Shown: in pieces, positions 15,982-23,886 of the stretch | Layout of the letters: each line of letters begins with the position of its first letter | Position numbering within the stretch: the stretch's first letter is position 1 | NCBI RefSeq assembly: GCF_004327335.1 | Contig: NZ_QJUO01000029.1 | Span: 1 to 58,214 of the forward strand | DNA: 58,214 nt | Reading direction: 5' to 3' | DNA from: Stutzerimonas kirkiae | GTDB taxonomy: Bacteria; Pseudomonadota; Gammaproteobacteria; Pseudomonadales; Pseudomonadaceae | Made by a program: the position numbers and the translations under genes | The notes under the pieces: model-generated | What the model saw: only the letters and a program-made list of their open reading frames with translations | Told to the model about the DNA's origin: nothing | Databases searched by the model: none

Positions 15982-18486
15982 TCAGTTTTCACGCAGGATA
16001 CTCAATGGGCTGGCATTCAGTGTACGGCGGGTGCCCAGCAGCCCGGCGCCACCGATCAGCAGGGCGCCCAGCAGGGGCAGCAGCAACAGCCAGGGGTGCG
16101 GTCGCCAGGGCAGTTCGAACGCGTAATGGTAGAGCAGGGCGCTGACGATTTCGCAACCTAGGGCGGCGAGCAGGCCGCTGCAGGCGCCCAGCAGGCCGAA
16201 CTCGCCGGCCCTGGCCCTGAGCAGCAGTCCACGCCGCGCCCCCAGCGCCCTGAGCAGCGCGCCCTGGCGCATGCGCTCGTCGAGGGTGGCCTGGAGGCCG
16301 GCGAACAGCACCGCCAGGCCGGCAGCGAGCACGAACAGCAGCACATACTCGATCGCCAGGGATACCTGCTGGAGGATGCTGCGCAGTTGCGCCAGCAGGG
16401 CGTCGACCTGCAGCAGGGTGACGGCCGGGAAGGCCCTGGCCAGTTCGCTCAGTTCTCGCTCGTGGCCTGCGGGCAGGTGGAAGCTGGTCAGATAGGTGGC
16501 CGGCAGGTCCTGCAGGGTGCCGGGCGCGAAGATCATGTAGAAGTTGGGCTGGAAGCTGTCCCAGTCGACTTCGCGAAAGCTGCCGACCTGTGCTTCACGC
16601 TCGATTCCGCCGACGTTGAACAGCAGGCGGTCGCCGAGTCTCAGGCCCAGGCTGGCGGCCAGCTCGCTTTCCACCGATACCTCGGGCGGGGCCCCGGCCG
16701 CAGGTCGTTGCCACCAGCTACCTTCGCTCAGGTGGTTGCCGTCGGGCAGTCGCTCCGACCAGGTCAGGCTGAGGTCGCGGCGGATGGCGCGCTCGCCCTC
16801 GGAGTCCTTGCTGACCAATTCGCGCACGGCTTCGCCGTTGATGGCGGTCAGCCGGCCCGGTATCACCGGGTAGAGCGGCGCGGCGCGGGCGCCCAGGGCG
16901 GCGAGGCGCTGCTGGAAGGCCTGGCGTTCGTCGGGCAGGATATTCAGGGCGAAATGGTTGGGTGCGTTTTCCGGTAGCTGCTGTTGCCAGGTATCCAGCA
17001 GTTCGCCGCGTAGCAGGGCAACCAGCGCCATGGCCAGCAGTATCATGCCGAAGGCCAGGGACTGGCCGGCCGCGGCCAGCGGGTGGCGCAGCAATTGCCC
17101 CAGACCCAGGCGCCAGGGCAGGGCGGCATGCGCGAGCAGGCGGCGCAGGCTGGACAGCCCGAACAGCAGCAGGGCGCCGAGCGACAGGCTGGCGAGCAGG
17201 CCGCCGCCGAGCAGGGCCAGGGTCATGCCGAGGTCGAGGCTCAGCCGCCACATGATCAGGCCGAAGGCCAGGATGGCCGCGCCATACACCAGCCAGGTGG
17301 CCGTCGCGGTGGGCAGCAAGTCACGGCGCAGTACCCGCAGTGGCGGCACCCGGCCCAGTGCGGCCAGGGGCGGCAGGGCGAAGCCGGCCAGGGCGACCAG
17401 CCCGGTGGCGATACCGCCCAGTGCCGGCCACAGGTTGCCCCGTGGGATAGCGCTTGCCAGCAGGTCGCGCAGCAGGAAGAACAGCACATTCTGCCCCAGC
17501 CAGCCCAGCAGCGCGCCGATCAGGCAGGCGAGGACGCCGAGCATGGCCAACTGGCTGGTGTAAAGCAGCAGCGCCTGCCGTGCGGAAAGCCCCAGGCAGC
17601 GCAGCAGTGCGCTGGCGTCCAGGCGCCTGGCGGCGAAACGCGAGGCCGACAGGGCGACGGCGACACCGGCCAGCAGGATTGCCGCCAGGCTGGCGAGGTT
17701 CAGGTAGCGTTCGGCGCGCTGCAGAGCGCCGCCGATCTGCCGGTTGCCATCCTTCACGGTCCTGATGCGCTGGTGTGGCTGCAGGGTCGGTTCCAGCGCC
17801 TGGCGGTAGCGCGCCAACTCGGCGCCGTCGCCCTTCAGCAACTCGCGGTAGCGCACCCGGCTGCCGGGCTGCACCACGCCGGTCGCGGCCAGGTCGTCCA
17901 GGTGCATCAGCACCCTGGGCGTCAGGCTGTAGAAATCGCCGGCGCGGTCGGGTTCGTAGGTCAGCACGCGGGTCAGGCGCAGGGTCTTGTGGCCGACTTC
18001 TATACTGTCCCCGACTTGCAGGTCGAGGGCCGCGAACAGCCGCGCCTCGGCCCAGGCCTCGCCGGCGGCCGGCGCGCCACCGGCTTGTTCAGGCTGGTAG
18101 GGGGCGGCGGCGCTGCGCAACTGGCCACGCAACGGATAGCCCGCGGCGACGGCCTTGACGCTGGCCAGTTGCATGCCTTCGTCCGTGGCCACCACGCTGG
18201 AGAACTCCACCAACTGGCTGTGCTCCAGTAGCGCCTGGCGGCTCAGCCCGGCTTGTTCGGCGGTCGTGGGTGCGCTGCCGTCGAGCACCAGATCGGCTGC
18301 GAGGAATTCTCCGGCGCGCAGTGCCATGGCGTCGTTCAGGCGGGCGCCGAAGTAGCCGATGGCGCTGCTGGTGGCAACGGCGATGACCAGGGCGAAGAAC
18401 AGTACACGCAACTCGCTGTTATGGTATTCGCGCAGGAGCTGGCGGGCGGCCAGGGACAACAGCCTGGAAGCGGGCAACCGGGTCAT
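15982..18486 (-). CDS. ybbP: ABC transporter permease, FtsX/MacB type (YbbP-like)
   Basis: A large inner-membrane permease of 834 residues: one N-terminal helix, a periplasmic MacB-like core, then FtsX-type helix bundles near 265-400, a central pair near 400-490 and a final bundle near 700-820. It ends TLNASPLSILREN, close to the E. coli YbbP end. With YbbA it should form a mechanotransmission-type ABC complex rather than a transmembrane pump; the substrate is unknown. The ATG overlaps the ybbA stop (ATGA). The tesA-ybbA-ybbP cluster is widely conserved, suggesting a link to the TesA lipid hydrolase. Confidence 0.9.
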   Translation of the reverse strand: MTRLPASRLLSLAARQLLREYHNSELRVLFFALVIAVATSSAIGYFGARLNDAMALRAGEFLAADLVLDGSAPTTAEQAGLSRQALLEHSQLVEFSSVVATDEGMQLASVKAVAAGYPLRGQLRSAAAPYQPEQAGGAPAAGEAWAEARLFAALDLQVGDSIEVGHKTLRLTRVLTYEPDRAGDFYSLTPRVLMHLDDLAATGVVQPGSRVRYRELLKGDGAELARYRQALEPTLQPHQRIRTVKDGNRQIGGALQRAERYLNLASLAAILLAGVAVALSASRFAARRLDASALLRCLGLSARQALLLYTSQLAMLGVLACLIGALLGWLGQNVLFFLLRDLLASAIPRGNLWPALGGIATGLVALAGFALPPLAALGRVPPLRVLRRDLLPTATATWLVYGAAILAFGLIMWRLSLDLGMTLALLGGGLLASLSLGALLLFGLSSLRRLLAHAALPWRLGLGQLLRHPLAAAGQSLAFGMILLAMALVALLRGELLDTWQQQLPENAPNHFALNILPDERQAFQQRLAALGARAAPLYPVIPGRLTAINGEAVRELVSKDSEGERAIRRDLSLTWSERLPDGNHLSEGSWWQRPAAGAPPEVSVESELAASLGLRLGDRLLFNVGGIEREAQVGSFREVDWDSFQPNFYMIFAPGTLQDLPATYLTSFHLPAGHERELSELARAFPAVTLLQVDALLAQLRSILQQVSLAIEYVLLFVLAAGLAVLFAGLQATLDERMRQGALLRALGARRGLLLRARAGEFGLLGACSGLLAALGCEIVSALLYHYAFELPWRPHPWLLLLPLLGALLIGGAGLLGTRRTLNASPLSILREN

Positions 18487-19169
18487 GACGCTTGCCCGTC
18501 GTCGAGTTGGCGTCCGCCCTCCAGGTGCAGTTGCCGCCGGCAGCGACGGGCCAGGCGTTCGTCGTGGGTGACCAGCACCAGGGTGGTGCCGTGCTCCCGG
18601 TTGAGTTCGAACAGCAGTTCGGTGATATGCGCACCGGTCTGGCTGTCCAGGTTGCCGGTCGGCTCGTCGGCGAACAGGATGTCGGGGTTGGCGGCAAAGG
18701 CGCGGGCCACTGCCACGCGCTGCTGCTCGCCGCCGGACAGTTGGCGTGGGTAGTGGCTCAGGCGCGTTCCCAGGCCTACCCGTTGCAGCAGGCGTTGCGC
18801 CTGCTGGCGGGCATCGCCATGGCCTTCCAGTTCCAGCGGCAGCATGACGTTTTCCAAGGCATTGAGGCTGTCCAGCAACTGGAAGGACTGGAACACGAAG
18901 CCAACGTGTTCGGCGCGCACCTGGGCGCGCTGGTCCTCATCGAGGTTCGACAGGGCATGCCCGGCCAGTATCACTTCGCCGGTGGTCGGCAGGTCGAGGC
19001 CGGCGAGCAGGCCGAGCAGGGTCGACTTGCCCGAGCCCGAGGCGCCGACGATGGCCAGGCTGTCGCCTTTTTCCAGTTCCAGGGAAAGATCGGCGAGGAT
19101 ACTCAACTCGCCTTCCGCACTGTCGACCACTTTGCTAAGGTTCCGCGCAACGAGAATACTGGCGCTCAT
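18483..19169 (-). CDS. ybbA: ABC transporter ATP-binding protein YbbA
   Basis: A 228-residue ATPase of the LolD/MacB type. Walker A is GASGSGKST (42-50), the signature is LSGGEQQRVAVARA, Walker B is ILFADEPTGNLD, and the H-loop is LVTHDERLA. It energises YbbP, whose start overlaps its stop. Its start lies only 10 bp from the divergent tesA start, so the promoters of the two transcripts must overlap each other's coding regions. Confidence 0.93.
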   Translation of the reverse strand: MSASILVARNLSKVVDSAEGELSILADLSLELEKGDSLAIVGASGSGKSTLLGLLAGLDLPTTGEVILAGHALSNLDEDQRAQVRAEHVGFVFQSFQLLDSLNALENVMLPLELEGHGDARQQAQRLLQRVGLGTRLSHYPRQLSGGEQQRVAVARAFAANPDILFADEPTGNLDSQTGAHITELLFELNREHGTTLVLVTHDERLARRCRRQLHLEGGRQLDDGQAS

Positions 19170-19179
19170 GGAGAGTCCG

Positions 19180-19785
19180 ATGGGTAAGTGGTGGAAAGGG
19201 TTCAGCCTGGCGGTGCTGGTCTGGTCTCAGGGCGCGCTCGCCGGAACCGTTCTGGTGGTTGGGGATAGTATCAGTGCCGCTTTCGGCCTGGAAACCAGCC
19301 AGGGCTGGGTTGCGCTGTTGCAGGAACACTTGCGCGGGCAGCCTGGAGAGCACCGGGTGGTGAATGCCTCGATCAGTGGCGATACCAGTGCTGGCGGGCT
19401 TGCCAGGCTGCCGCGGCTGTTGGACGAGCACAGTCCCGAGGTGGTGATTCTGGAGCTTGGCGGCAATGATGGCCTGCGTGGCCAGCCCCCGGAACAATTG
19501 AAACGAAATCTTGCCGCCATGGTGGACAAGTCGCAACAGGCCGGGGCGCAGGTGTTGCTGCTGGGCATGCGTCTGCCGCCGAATCTCGGCGTACGCTACA
19601 CCGGGGCGTTCGCCGAGGCGTTCGACAGTCTGGCGCGGGAGCGGAAACTGGCCTACGTGCCCTTCTTGCTGGAAGGTGTTGGCGGGGTGAGCGGGATGAT
19701 GCAGCGTGATGGCATCCACCCGACCGCCGATGCCCAGCCGCTGCTGCTGGATAACGTGCTGCCGGCACTGGCCCCCTTGCTTTGA
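19180..19785 (+). CDS. tesA: Multifunctional esterase / acyl-CoA thioesterase I / lysophospholipase TesA
   Basis: A periplasmic SGNH hydrolase of 201 residues, the family length. The signal peptide is MGKWWKGFSLAVLVWSQGALA. The catalytic serine is in VVGDSIS (Ser30), the oxyanion Gly and Asn are in SGDTS and GGNDGLRG, and the Asp-His pair is in RDGIHPTADAQ. An in-frame ATG exists at 19168, but GGAG at 19170-19173 serves the ATG at 19180. It is divergent from ybbA-ybbP, the order also found in E. coli. Confidence 0.94.
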   Translation: MGKWWKGFSLAVLVWSQGALAGTVLVVGDSISAAFGLETSQGWVALLQEHLRGQPGEHRVVNASISGDTSAGGLARLPRLLDEHSPEVVILELGGNDGLRGQPPEQLKRNLAAMVDKSQQAGAQVLLLGMRLPPNLGVRYTGAFAEAFDSLARERKLAYVPFLLEGVGGVSGMMQRDGIHPTADAQPLLLDNVLPALAPLL

Positions 19786-19828
19786 GGCGTACGCACGGCT
19801 ACTGTCGCGCCCTCGATTGGAGCCACCG

Positions 19829-20110
19829 ATGTCGCGTATCGCCAGGACCCTGTTTGCCTACCGCATGATCGTGCCGGACGAGCAGTTCGATCTGTTCGCC
19901 TGCCGTGAAAATCGCCTGCATCTCGTTGCCCGGCAACTGGAGTTGAACGGCCATGTGGACCGTACGCTATGCGATGGCCTGCTGCCGGCCAGGCCGCTGT
20001 GGCGCGATCTGCCCGCGGACATCCTCAAGGACCCACGCCTGTGCCCATTGTGCCGCAAGGCGTTGCAGGCGCGGCGCCAGGGGCTTCCGTCGGCTGTCAG
20101 CTATTGGTAG
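19829..20110 (+). CDS. Small conserved-type hypothetical protein with C-terminal CPLC motif
   Basis: A 93-residue protein starting MSRIARTLFAYRMIVPDEQFDLF. It has four cysteines, the last two in LCPLCRKALQARR, which could bind zinc together with Cys and His residues upstream (CRENRLHLVARQLELNGH). No signal peptide or membrane segment is visible. I do not recognise the family. The ATG follows TTGGAG at a good distance, and codon use matches its neighbours, so it is likely a real gene. It sits between tesA and the large palindromic element. Confidence 0.65.
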   Translation: MSRIARTLFAYRMIVPDEQFDLFACRENRLHLVARQLELNGHVDRTLCDGLLPARPLWRDLPADILKDPRLCPLCRKALQARRQGLPSAVSYW

Positions 20111-20152
20111 GGTCTTGGCTCAAGCTGCAAGCGGGTTTGCGGCCTGAAGTCT

Positions 20153-20535
20153 AGGGTCTGTTGACGTTTCGTCGCGAGCCGCGTTGTCGCGAGAAATTCC
20201 TCCCGGCCAGGCCGCGCCCGTTCCCGACGGGCTTGCGGCATTCACTCCATTCCTGGAGATTGCGCAGGACGCAGGCAATGCTCATTCCCTTGCCAAGTCC
20301 GGCAACGACAGCGGGAGGAATTTCTCGCACAATCCGGAGGGCCGGGCCAGTTTTTACACGAGGCTGCGTTACTCGATGACTCATTTAGCCCACTACAAAA
20401 ACGCCAGGAGCGTTTTTGGGCGTAAGCCCCGAAGGGGTGAAGCGCCTGGACGCGCTGAACAAACTTCGCATCTCGCGCCTTGCCTCGTGTAAAAACTGGC
20501 TCCGGCGCGGTCGCGACGAAACGTCAACAGACCCT
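20153..20535. repeat. 383-bp nested palindromic element (MITE-like), family C
   Basis: The ends are a perfect 25-bp inverted repeat (20153-20177 and 20511-20535), starting AGGGTCTGTTGACG. Inside are two further perfect inverted repeats placed side by side: 16 bp at 20190-20205 / 20312-20327 (GAGAAATTCCTCCC core) and 19 bp at 20346-20364 / 20482-20500 (AGTTTTTACACGAGG core). The centre of the second holds a small AAAAACGC / GCGTTTTT hairpin. No credible gene is encoded. It lies between the 93-residue protein gene and the L,D-transpeptidase gene. Confidence 0.85.
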
Positions 20536-20565
20536 ACTAGAGCGCTCTTTCATCAAGGATTTGCC

Positions 20566-21513
20566 ATGCTGGTTCGCTTGTTCGCCCTGTGCCTGTCTTC
20601 CCTGCTGCTGGCTGGCACCAGCCAGGCGCTGGAGTTTCCGCTGCCGCCGGAAGGCGAGGACGTGATCGGCGAAATCCGCGTGGTCAAGGCGCGCTACGAG
20701 GACACCTTCGCGCTGATCGGCGAGAGCAACGACCTGGGGTATCTGGAGATGGTCGCGGCCAATCCGGGGGTCGATCCCTGGCTGCCGGGCGAGGGCACGG
20801 ACATCATCCTGCCGACCCGCTTCATCCTGCCGCCCGGCCCGCGCGAGGGCATCGTCATCAACCTGCCCGAATACCGGCTGTATTACTACCCGCCCGGCGA
20901 GCAGGTGGTGCATACCTATCCGCTCGGGATCGGTCGCGAAGGCTGGGGCTCGCCGTTGGGCACCGCACGTATCACCGCGATGACGCCGAACCCGGCCTGG
21001 TATCCGCCGGCCTCGATTCGCCAGGAGCATGCCGAGGCGGGCGATCCATTGCCGAGCGTGGTGCCGGCCGGGCCGGACAATCCCCTCGGGCCATTCAAGA
21101 TGAGCCTGTCCATGCCAGGCTACCTGATCCATGGTTCGAACAAGAAGTTCGGTATCGGCATGCAGGTCAGCCATGGTTGTTTCCGCATGCTCAACGAGAA
21201 TGTCCTGGAGTTGGCGCGCATGGTCAGGGTCGGTACGCCGGTGCGCATCATCGACGAGCCGTACAAGTTCGGCATCAGTGGCGGGCGGGTCTATTTCGAA
21301 GCCCATGCGCCACTGCCGGGCGAAGCCGGGCTTACCCTGCTGGACAAACATGCGAAGGTGGCCAATGCCCTGTTGCAGGAGCAGGCCACGACACGCAGCC
21401 TGCGTCTCGACTGGGAAGTCATTCGCGAGATCATCGCCGGCGAGGACGGTTTGCCGATCGAGATCGCCGACTTGCAAACGGTGCTGGAGCCGCAGAGCGA
21501 TTCCCTGTTCTAG
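20566..21513 (+). CDS. Exported L,D-transpeptidase (ErfK/YbiS/YcfS/YnhG family)
   Basis: A 315-residue periplasmic enzyme with signal peptide MLVRLFALCLSSLLLAGTSQA. A LysM-like segment follows (YEDTFALIGESNDLGYLEMVAANPG). The YkuD catalytic domain has IHGSNKKFGIGMQVSHGCFRM, with the His-Gly and catalytic Cys of the SHGCxR motif. Such enzymes form 3-3 peptidoglycan crosslinks or attach lipoprotein Lpp to peptidoglycan; the nearby oprI gene makes the second role attractive. The frame is open from 20416 inside the palindromic element, but the leader fixes the start at 20566. The gene is flanked on both sides by related palindromes. Confidence 0.93.
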   Translation: MLVRLFALCLSSLLLAGTSQALEFPLPPEGEDVIGEIRVVKARYEDTFALIGESNDLGYLEMVAANPGVDPWLPGEGTDIILPTRFILPPGPREGIVINLPEYRLYYYPPGEQVVHTYPLGIGREGWGSPLGTARITAMTPNPAWYPPASIRQEHAEAGDPLPSVVPAGPDNPLGPFKMSLSMPGYLIHGSNKKFGIGMQVSHGCFRMLNENVLELARMVRVGTPVRIIDEPYKFGISGGRVYFEAHAPLPGEAGLTLLDKHAKVANALLQEQATTRSLRLDWEVIREIIAGEDGLPIEIADLQTVLEPQSDSLF

Positions 21514-21514
21514 A

Positions 21515-21567
21515 GCCTGTTGAGGCTTCGTCGCGACAACGCGGCTTGCGACGAAGCCTCAACAGGC
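21515..21567. repeat. 53-bp perfect palindrome, family C short copy
   Basis: GCCTGTTGAGGCTTCGTCGC at 21515-21534 pairs perfectly with 21548-21567. The 13-base loop contains ACAACGCGGCT (21536-21546), the exact reverse complement of AGCCGCGTTGT at 20177-20187 in the long element. It begins two bases after the transpeptidase stop codon. Confidence 0.8.
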
Positions 21568-21695
21568 CGGCGCATCAAGTATCGAGAATACTGGCGTGTA
21601 CCCGGATGCCCTGGCGCGGGATGTGCCTCAATCGGCAAGTGCAATTTCCCTCGGCTACCCCGGCACGTGCACTGGCCGCCGCTGATGGCCGTCCA

Positions 21696-21726
21696 TAAAA
21701 AAGCCGAACCACAGGGTTCGGCTTTT
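21696..21726 (-). terminator. Rho-independent terminator of oprI
   Basis: Read on the minus strand: AAGCCGAACC, loop CTGT, GGTTCGGCTT, then a run of T. It lies 16 bp after the oprI stop. The plus strand also has T residues after the stem, so it may act both ways. Confidence 0.88.
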
Positions 21727-21742
21727 TCTCAGGCGCTACCCG

Positions 21743-21997
21743 TCACTTGCGGCTGGCGCGTTCCAGCATGCGCAGTGCGCGCTCGTTGGCTTCATCGGCA
21801 CTCTGCTGGGCCTTCTGGGCGGCAGCCAGAGCCTGGTCGGCCTTGCTGTAGGCCTCGTCGGCACGGGCCTGGGCGCGGGCGGCAGCGTCTTCGGTCGCGG
21901 TCAGACGCGCTTCGCTTTCTTTGGTGATGCTGCTGCTGCAACCGGTAGCAAGAACTGCGGCCAGAGCCAGAGCAGAGAATTTCAGAACGTTGTTCAT
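21743..21997 (-). CDS. oprI: Major outer membrane lipoprotein OprI (Lpp family)
   Basis: An 84-residue murein-type lipoprotein. The signal peptide ends in the lipobox LATGC (lipidated Cys20). An alanine-rich coiled coil follows with regular heptads ([23 protein letters not shown]...) and a C-terminal RASRK whose terminal lysine can be joined to peptidoglycan. The start [16 protein letters not shown] follows AAGGGGA. It is abundant in Pseudomonas and anchors the outer membrane. It has its own promoter and terminator, so it is monocistronic. Confidence 0.95.
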   Translation of the reverse strand: MNNVLKFSALALAAVLATGCSSSITKESEARLTATEDAAARAQARADEAYSKADQALAAAQKAQQSADEANERALRMLERASRK

Positions 21998-22057
21998 CGT
22001 GTTCCCCTTGAAGTGGAAATCCATAGGCAACTTCCGCCATCGAAAGTTGGCGCACAC

Positions 22058-22085
22058 ATACTACCCGTAACTTCGGGCAAGTAAA
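22058..22085 (-). promoter_or_regulatory. Putative sigma-70 promoter of oprI
   Basis: On the minus strand TTTACT (22080-22085) and TAGTAT (22058-22063) are separated by 16 bp, about 60 bp before the oprI start. Confidence 0.45.
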
Positions 22086-22219
22086 CTGAGCCAGGCGTAT
22101 AAGTGCGTGATTCCGGTCAACTGATCTAGAGTTGATGACGCGGGACGGTACCTGTGCCAACCCCGGATACAACAACAATAAAACCATCGACGCAGGCCGT
22201 GCCTGCCCGGGAGCCGGAA

Positions 22220-22513
22220 ATGAGCGATACGCCTGTGATTCACCACGATGCGTCCAGCCATCAGTTCGAAACCACTGTGCAGGGGCAGCGGGCGTATCTG
22301 GCCTACATGGACCTGGGCAAGCGCACGCTGGATATCTACCGCACCTTCGTGCCGGACGCCCTGCGCGGCCGGGGAATCGCCGCGAGCCTGGCAAAACATG
22401 CGCTCGATTATGCTGAGCGGGAAGGGTACGAGGTAATCGCATCCTGCTCCTATGTGGAGCGCTATATGGATGACCTTTGGCGGCAGGAGCAGAAGGCGCG
22501 AGGGGAGGACTGA
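22220..22513 (+). CDS. Small GNAT-fold N-acetyltransferase (Gtn1/YjdJ-like)
   Basis: The 97-residue protein matches the short GNAT family (DUF/YjdJ type): LAYMDLGKRTLDIYRTFVPDALRGRGIAASLAKHALDYA contains the acetyl-CoA-binding RGRGIA loop, and SCSYVERYM is a conserved C-terminal cysteine motif of this group. The acceptor substrate is unknown. The frame is open from 22154, but the ATG at 22220 (MSDTPVIHHD) follows GGGAG. It is divergent from oprI; a GC hairpin lies behind it. Confidence 0.85.
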   Translation: MSDTPVIHHDASSHQFETTVQGQRAYLAYMDLGKRTLDIYRTFVPDALRGRGIAASLAKHALDYAEREGYEVIASCSYVERYMDDLWRQEQKARGED

Positions 22514-22514
22514 G

Positions 22515-22599
22515 CCGGCGCCTCGCGCCGGAAGGCTCAGGGTGCGCCGTGCGCGTCGCCGTTGGCGATGCCGACCGCTCAGGTGCGCATGGCGCACCC
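22515..22599. repeat. GC-rich hairpins between the acetyltransferase and DAHP synthase genes
   Basis: CCGGCG / CGCCGG forms a hairpin at 22515-22531 just after the acetyltransferase stop. GGGTGCGCC at 22540-22548 pairs with GGCGCACCC at 22591-22599. The GGGTGCGC...GCGCACCC unit recurs at 42356-42378. Confidence 0.55.
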
Positions 22600-22613
22600 C
22601 GCGACTTCAGGCA

Positions 22614-23693
22614 TCAGCCGCGATGACGTCGCGGCAAGACATCCCTGAGCTTGGCTTGCATGCCGAGCACGGCCTGCTCGGTGGTCGCCCAGTCGATACA
22701 GGCGTCGGTGATGGAGACGCCATACTGCAGCTTCGACAGGTCATCCGGGATCGGCTGGTTGCCCCAGCCCAGGTGGCTTTCCACCATCAGGCCGATGATC
22801 GACTGGTTACCTTCGATGATCTGGTTGGCCACGTTGTCCATGACCAGCGGTTGCAGGCCCGGGTCCTTGTTGGAGTTGGCGTGGCTGCAGTCGACCATGA
22901 TGTTGGCACTGATGCCGGCCTTGTCCAGTTGCTGCTCGCAGACGGCGACGCTGACCGAATCGTAGTTGGGCTTGCCGTTGCCGCCGCGCAGTACCACATG
23001 GCCATAGCGGTTGCCCTTGGTGGTGACGATGGAGACGCCGCCGGCCTGGTTGATGCCGAGGAAGCGGTGCGGGCTGGAGACGGATTGCAGGGCGTTGATG
23101 GCCACGGTCAGGCTGCCGTCGGTGCCGTTCTTGAAGCCGACCGCCGAGGACAGGCCCGAGGCCATTTCGCGGTGGGTCTGGGACTCGGTGGTACGGGCGC
23201 CGATGGCCGACCAACTGATCAGGTCCTGCAGGTATTGCGGGGAGATCGGGTCGAGGGCCTCGGTGGCGGTGGGAAGGCCCATTTCCGCCAGTTCCAGCAG
23301 CAGCTTGCGGCCGATGTGCAGGCCGTCCTGGATCTTGAAGGAGTCATCCATGTAAGGGTCGTTGATCAGCCCCTTCCAGCCGACGGTAGTGCGCGGCTTT
23401 TCGAAATACACTCGCATCACCAGGTAGAGGGTGTCGGCAACCTTCTCCGCGAGCACTTTGAGGCGCTCGGCGTATTCGTGGGCCGCCTTCAGGTCGTGGA
23501 TGGAGCATGGGCCGATGACCAGGAACAGACGGTGGTCCTTGCCGTCGAGGATGTCGCGGACGACCTGCCGGCCGTTGGCGACGGTCTTCTGCGCGCTGGC
23601 GGTCAGTGGCAGTTCGCGCTTCAGTTGCTCGGGAGTGATCAGGGTCTCGTTGGAGGCAACGTTTAGGTCGTCGATCGGTAAATCAGCCATCAT
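22614..23693 (-). CDS. 3-deoxy-7-phosphoheptulonate (DAHP) synthase, class I
   Basis: It condenses phosphoenolpyruvate and erythrose 4-phosphate, the first step of aromatic amino acid synthesis. The 359 residues include the metal and PEP site motifs LVIGPCSIHD, VMRVYFEKPRTTVGWKG, LPTATEALD, RTTESQTHREMASGLS, VGFKNGTDG and VDCSHANSNKD. It is of the AroF/AroG/AroH type; the isozyme and its feedback amino acid cannot be told from the sequence by eye, so no symbol is given. Two adjacent ATG codons (MMADLP) are possible starts; the ribosome-binding site is weak. Confidence 0.94.
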   Translation of the reverse strand: MMADLPIDDLNVASNETLITPEQLKRELPLTASAQKTVANGRQVVRDILDGKDHRLFLVIGPCSIHDLKAAHEYAERLKVLAEKVADTLYLVMRVYFEKPRTTVGWKGLINDPYMDDSFKIQDGLHIGRKLLLELAEMGLPTATEALDPISPQYLQDLISWSAIGARTTESQTHREMASGLSSAVGFKNGTDGSLTVAINALQSVSSPHRFLGINQAGGVSIVTTKGNRYGHVVLRGGNGKPNYDSVSVAVCEQQLDKAGISANIMVDCSHANSNKDPGLQPLVMDNVANQIIEGNQSIIGLMVESHLGWGNQPIPDDLSKLQYGVSITDACIDWATTEQAVLGMQAKLRDVLPRRHRG

Positions 23694-23886
23694 GTTCTCA
23701 TCAAGTCACGGGTGCCATCCGCCAGCTATCCCGGTGCGGCGGATCAGGGCTGTGAGCGCAACGGGGAGACGAACCTTAGCGCGTACTCGCTGGCACGACA
23801 ATGACATTGATAAGCTGTGGGCATGGAGAGCAGGGCGTCGAAGCGCCCGGCGAGATCACCTCAACTGATATGAACTGGAGTTTTGC

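Noticed and set aside
20416..20565. N-terminal extension of the L,D-transpeptidase into the palindromic element
   Set aside because: The signal peptide starts at 20566; the extension is encoded by the repeat and would block export.
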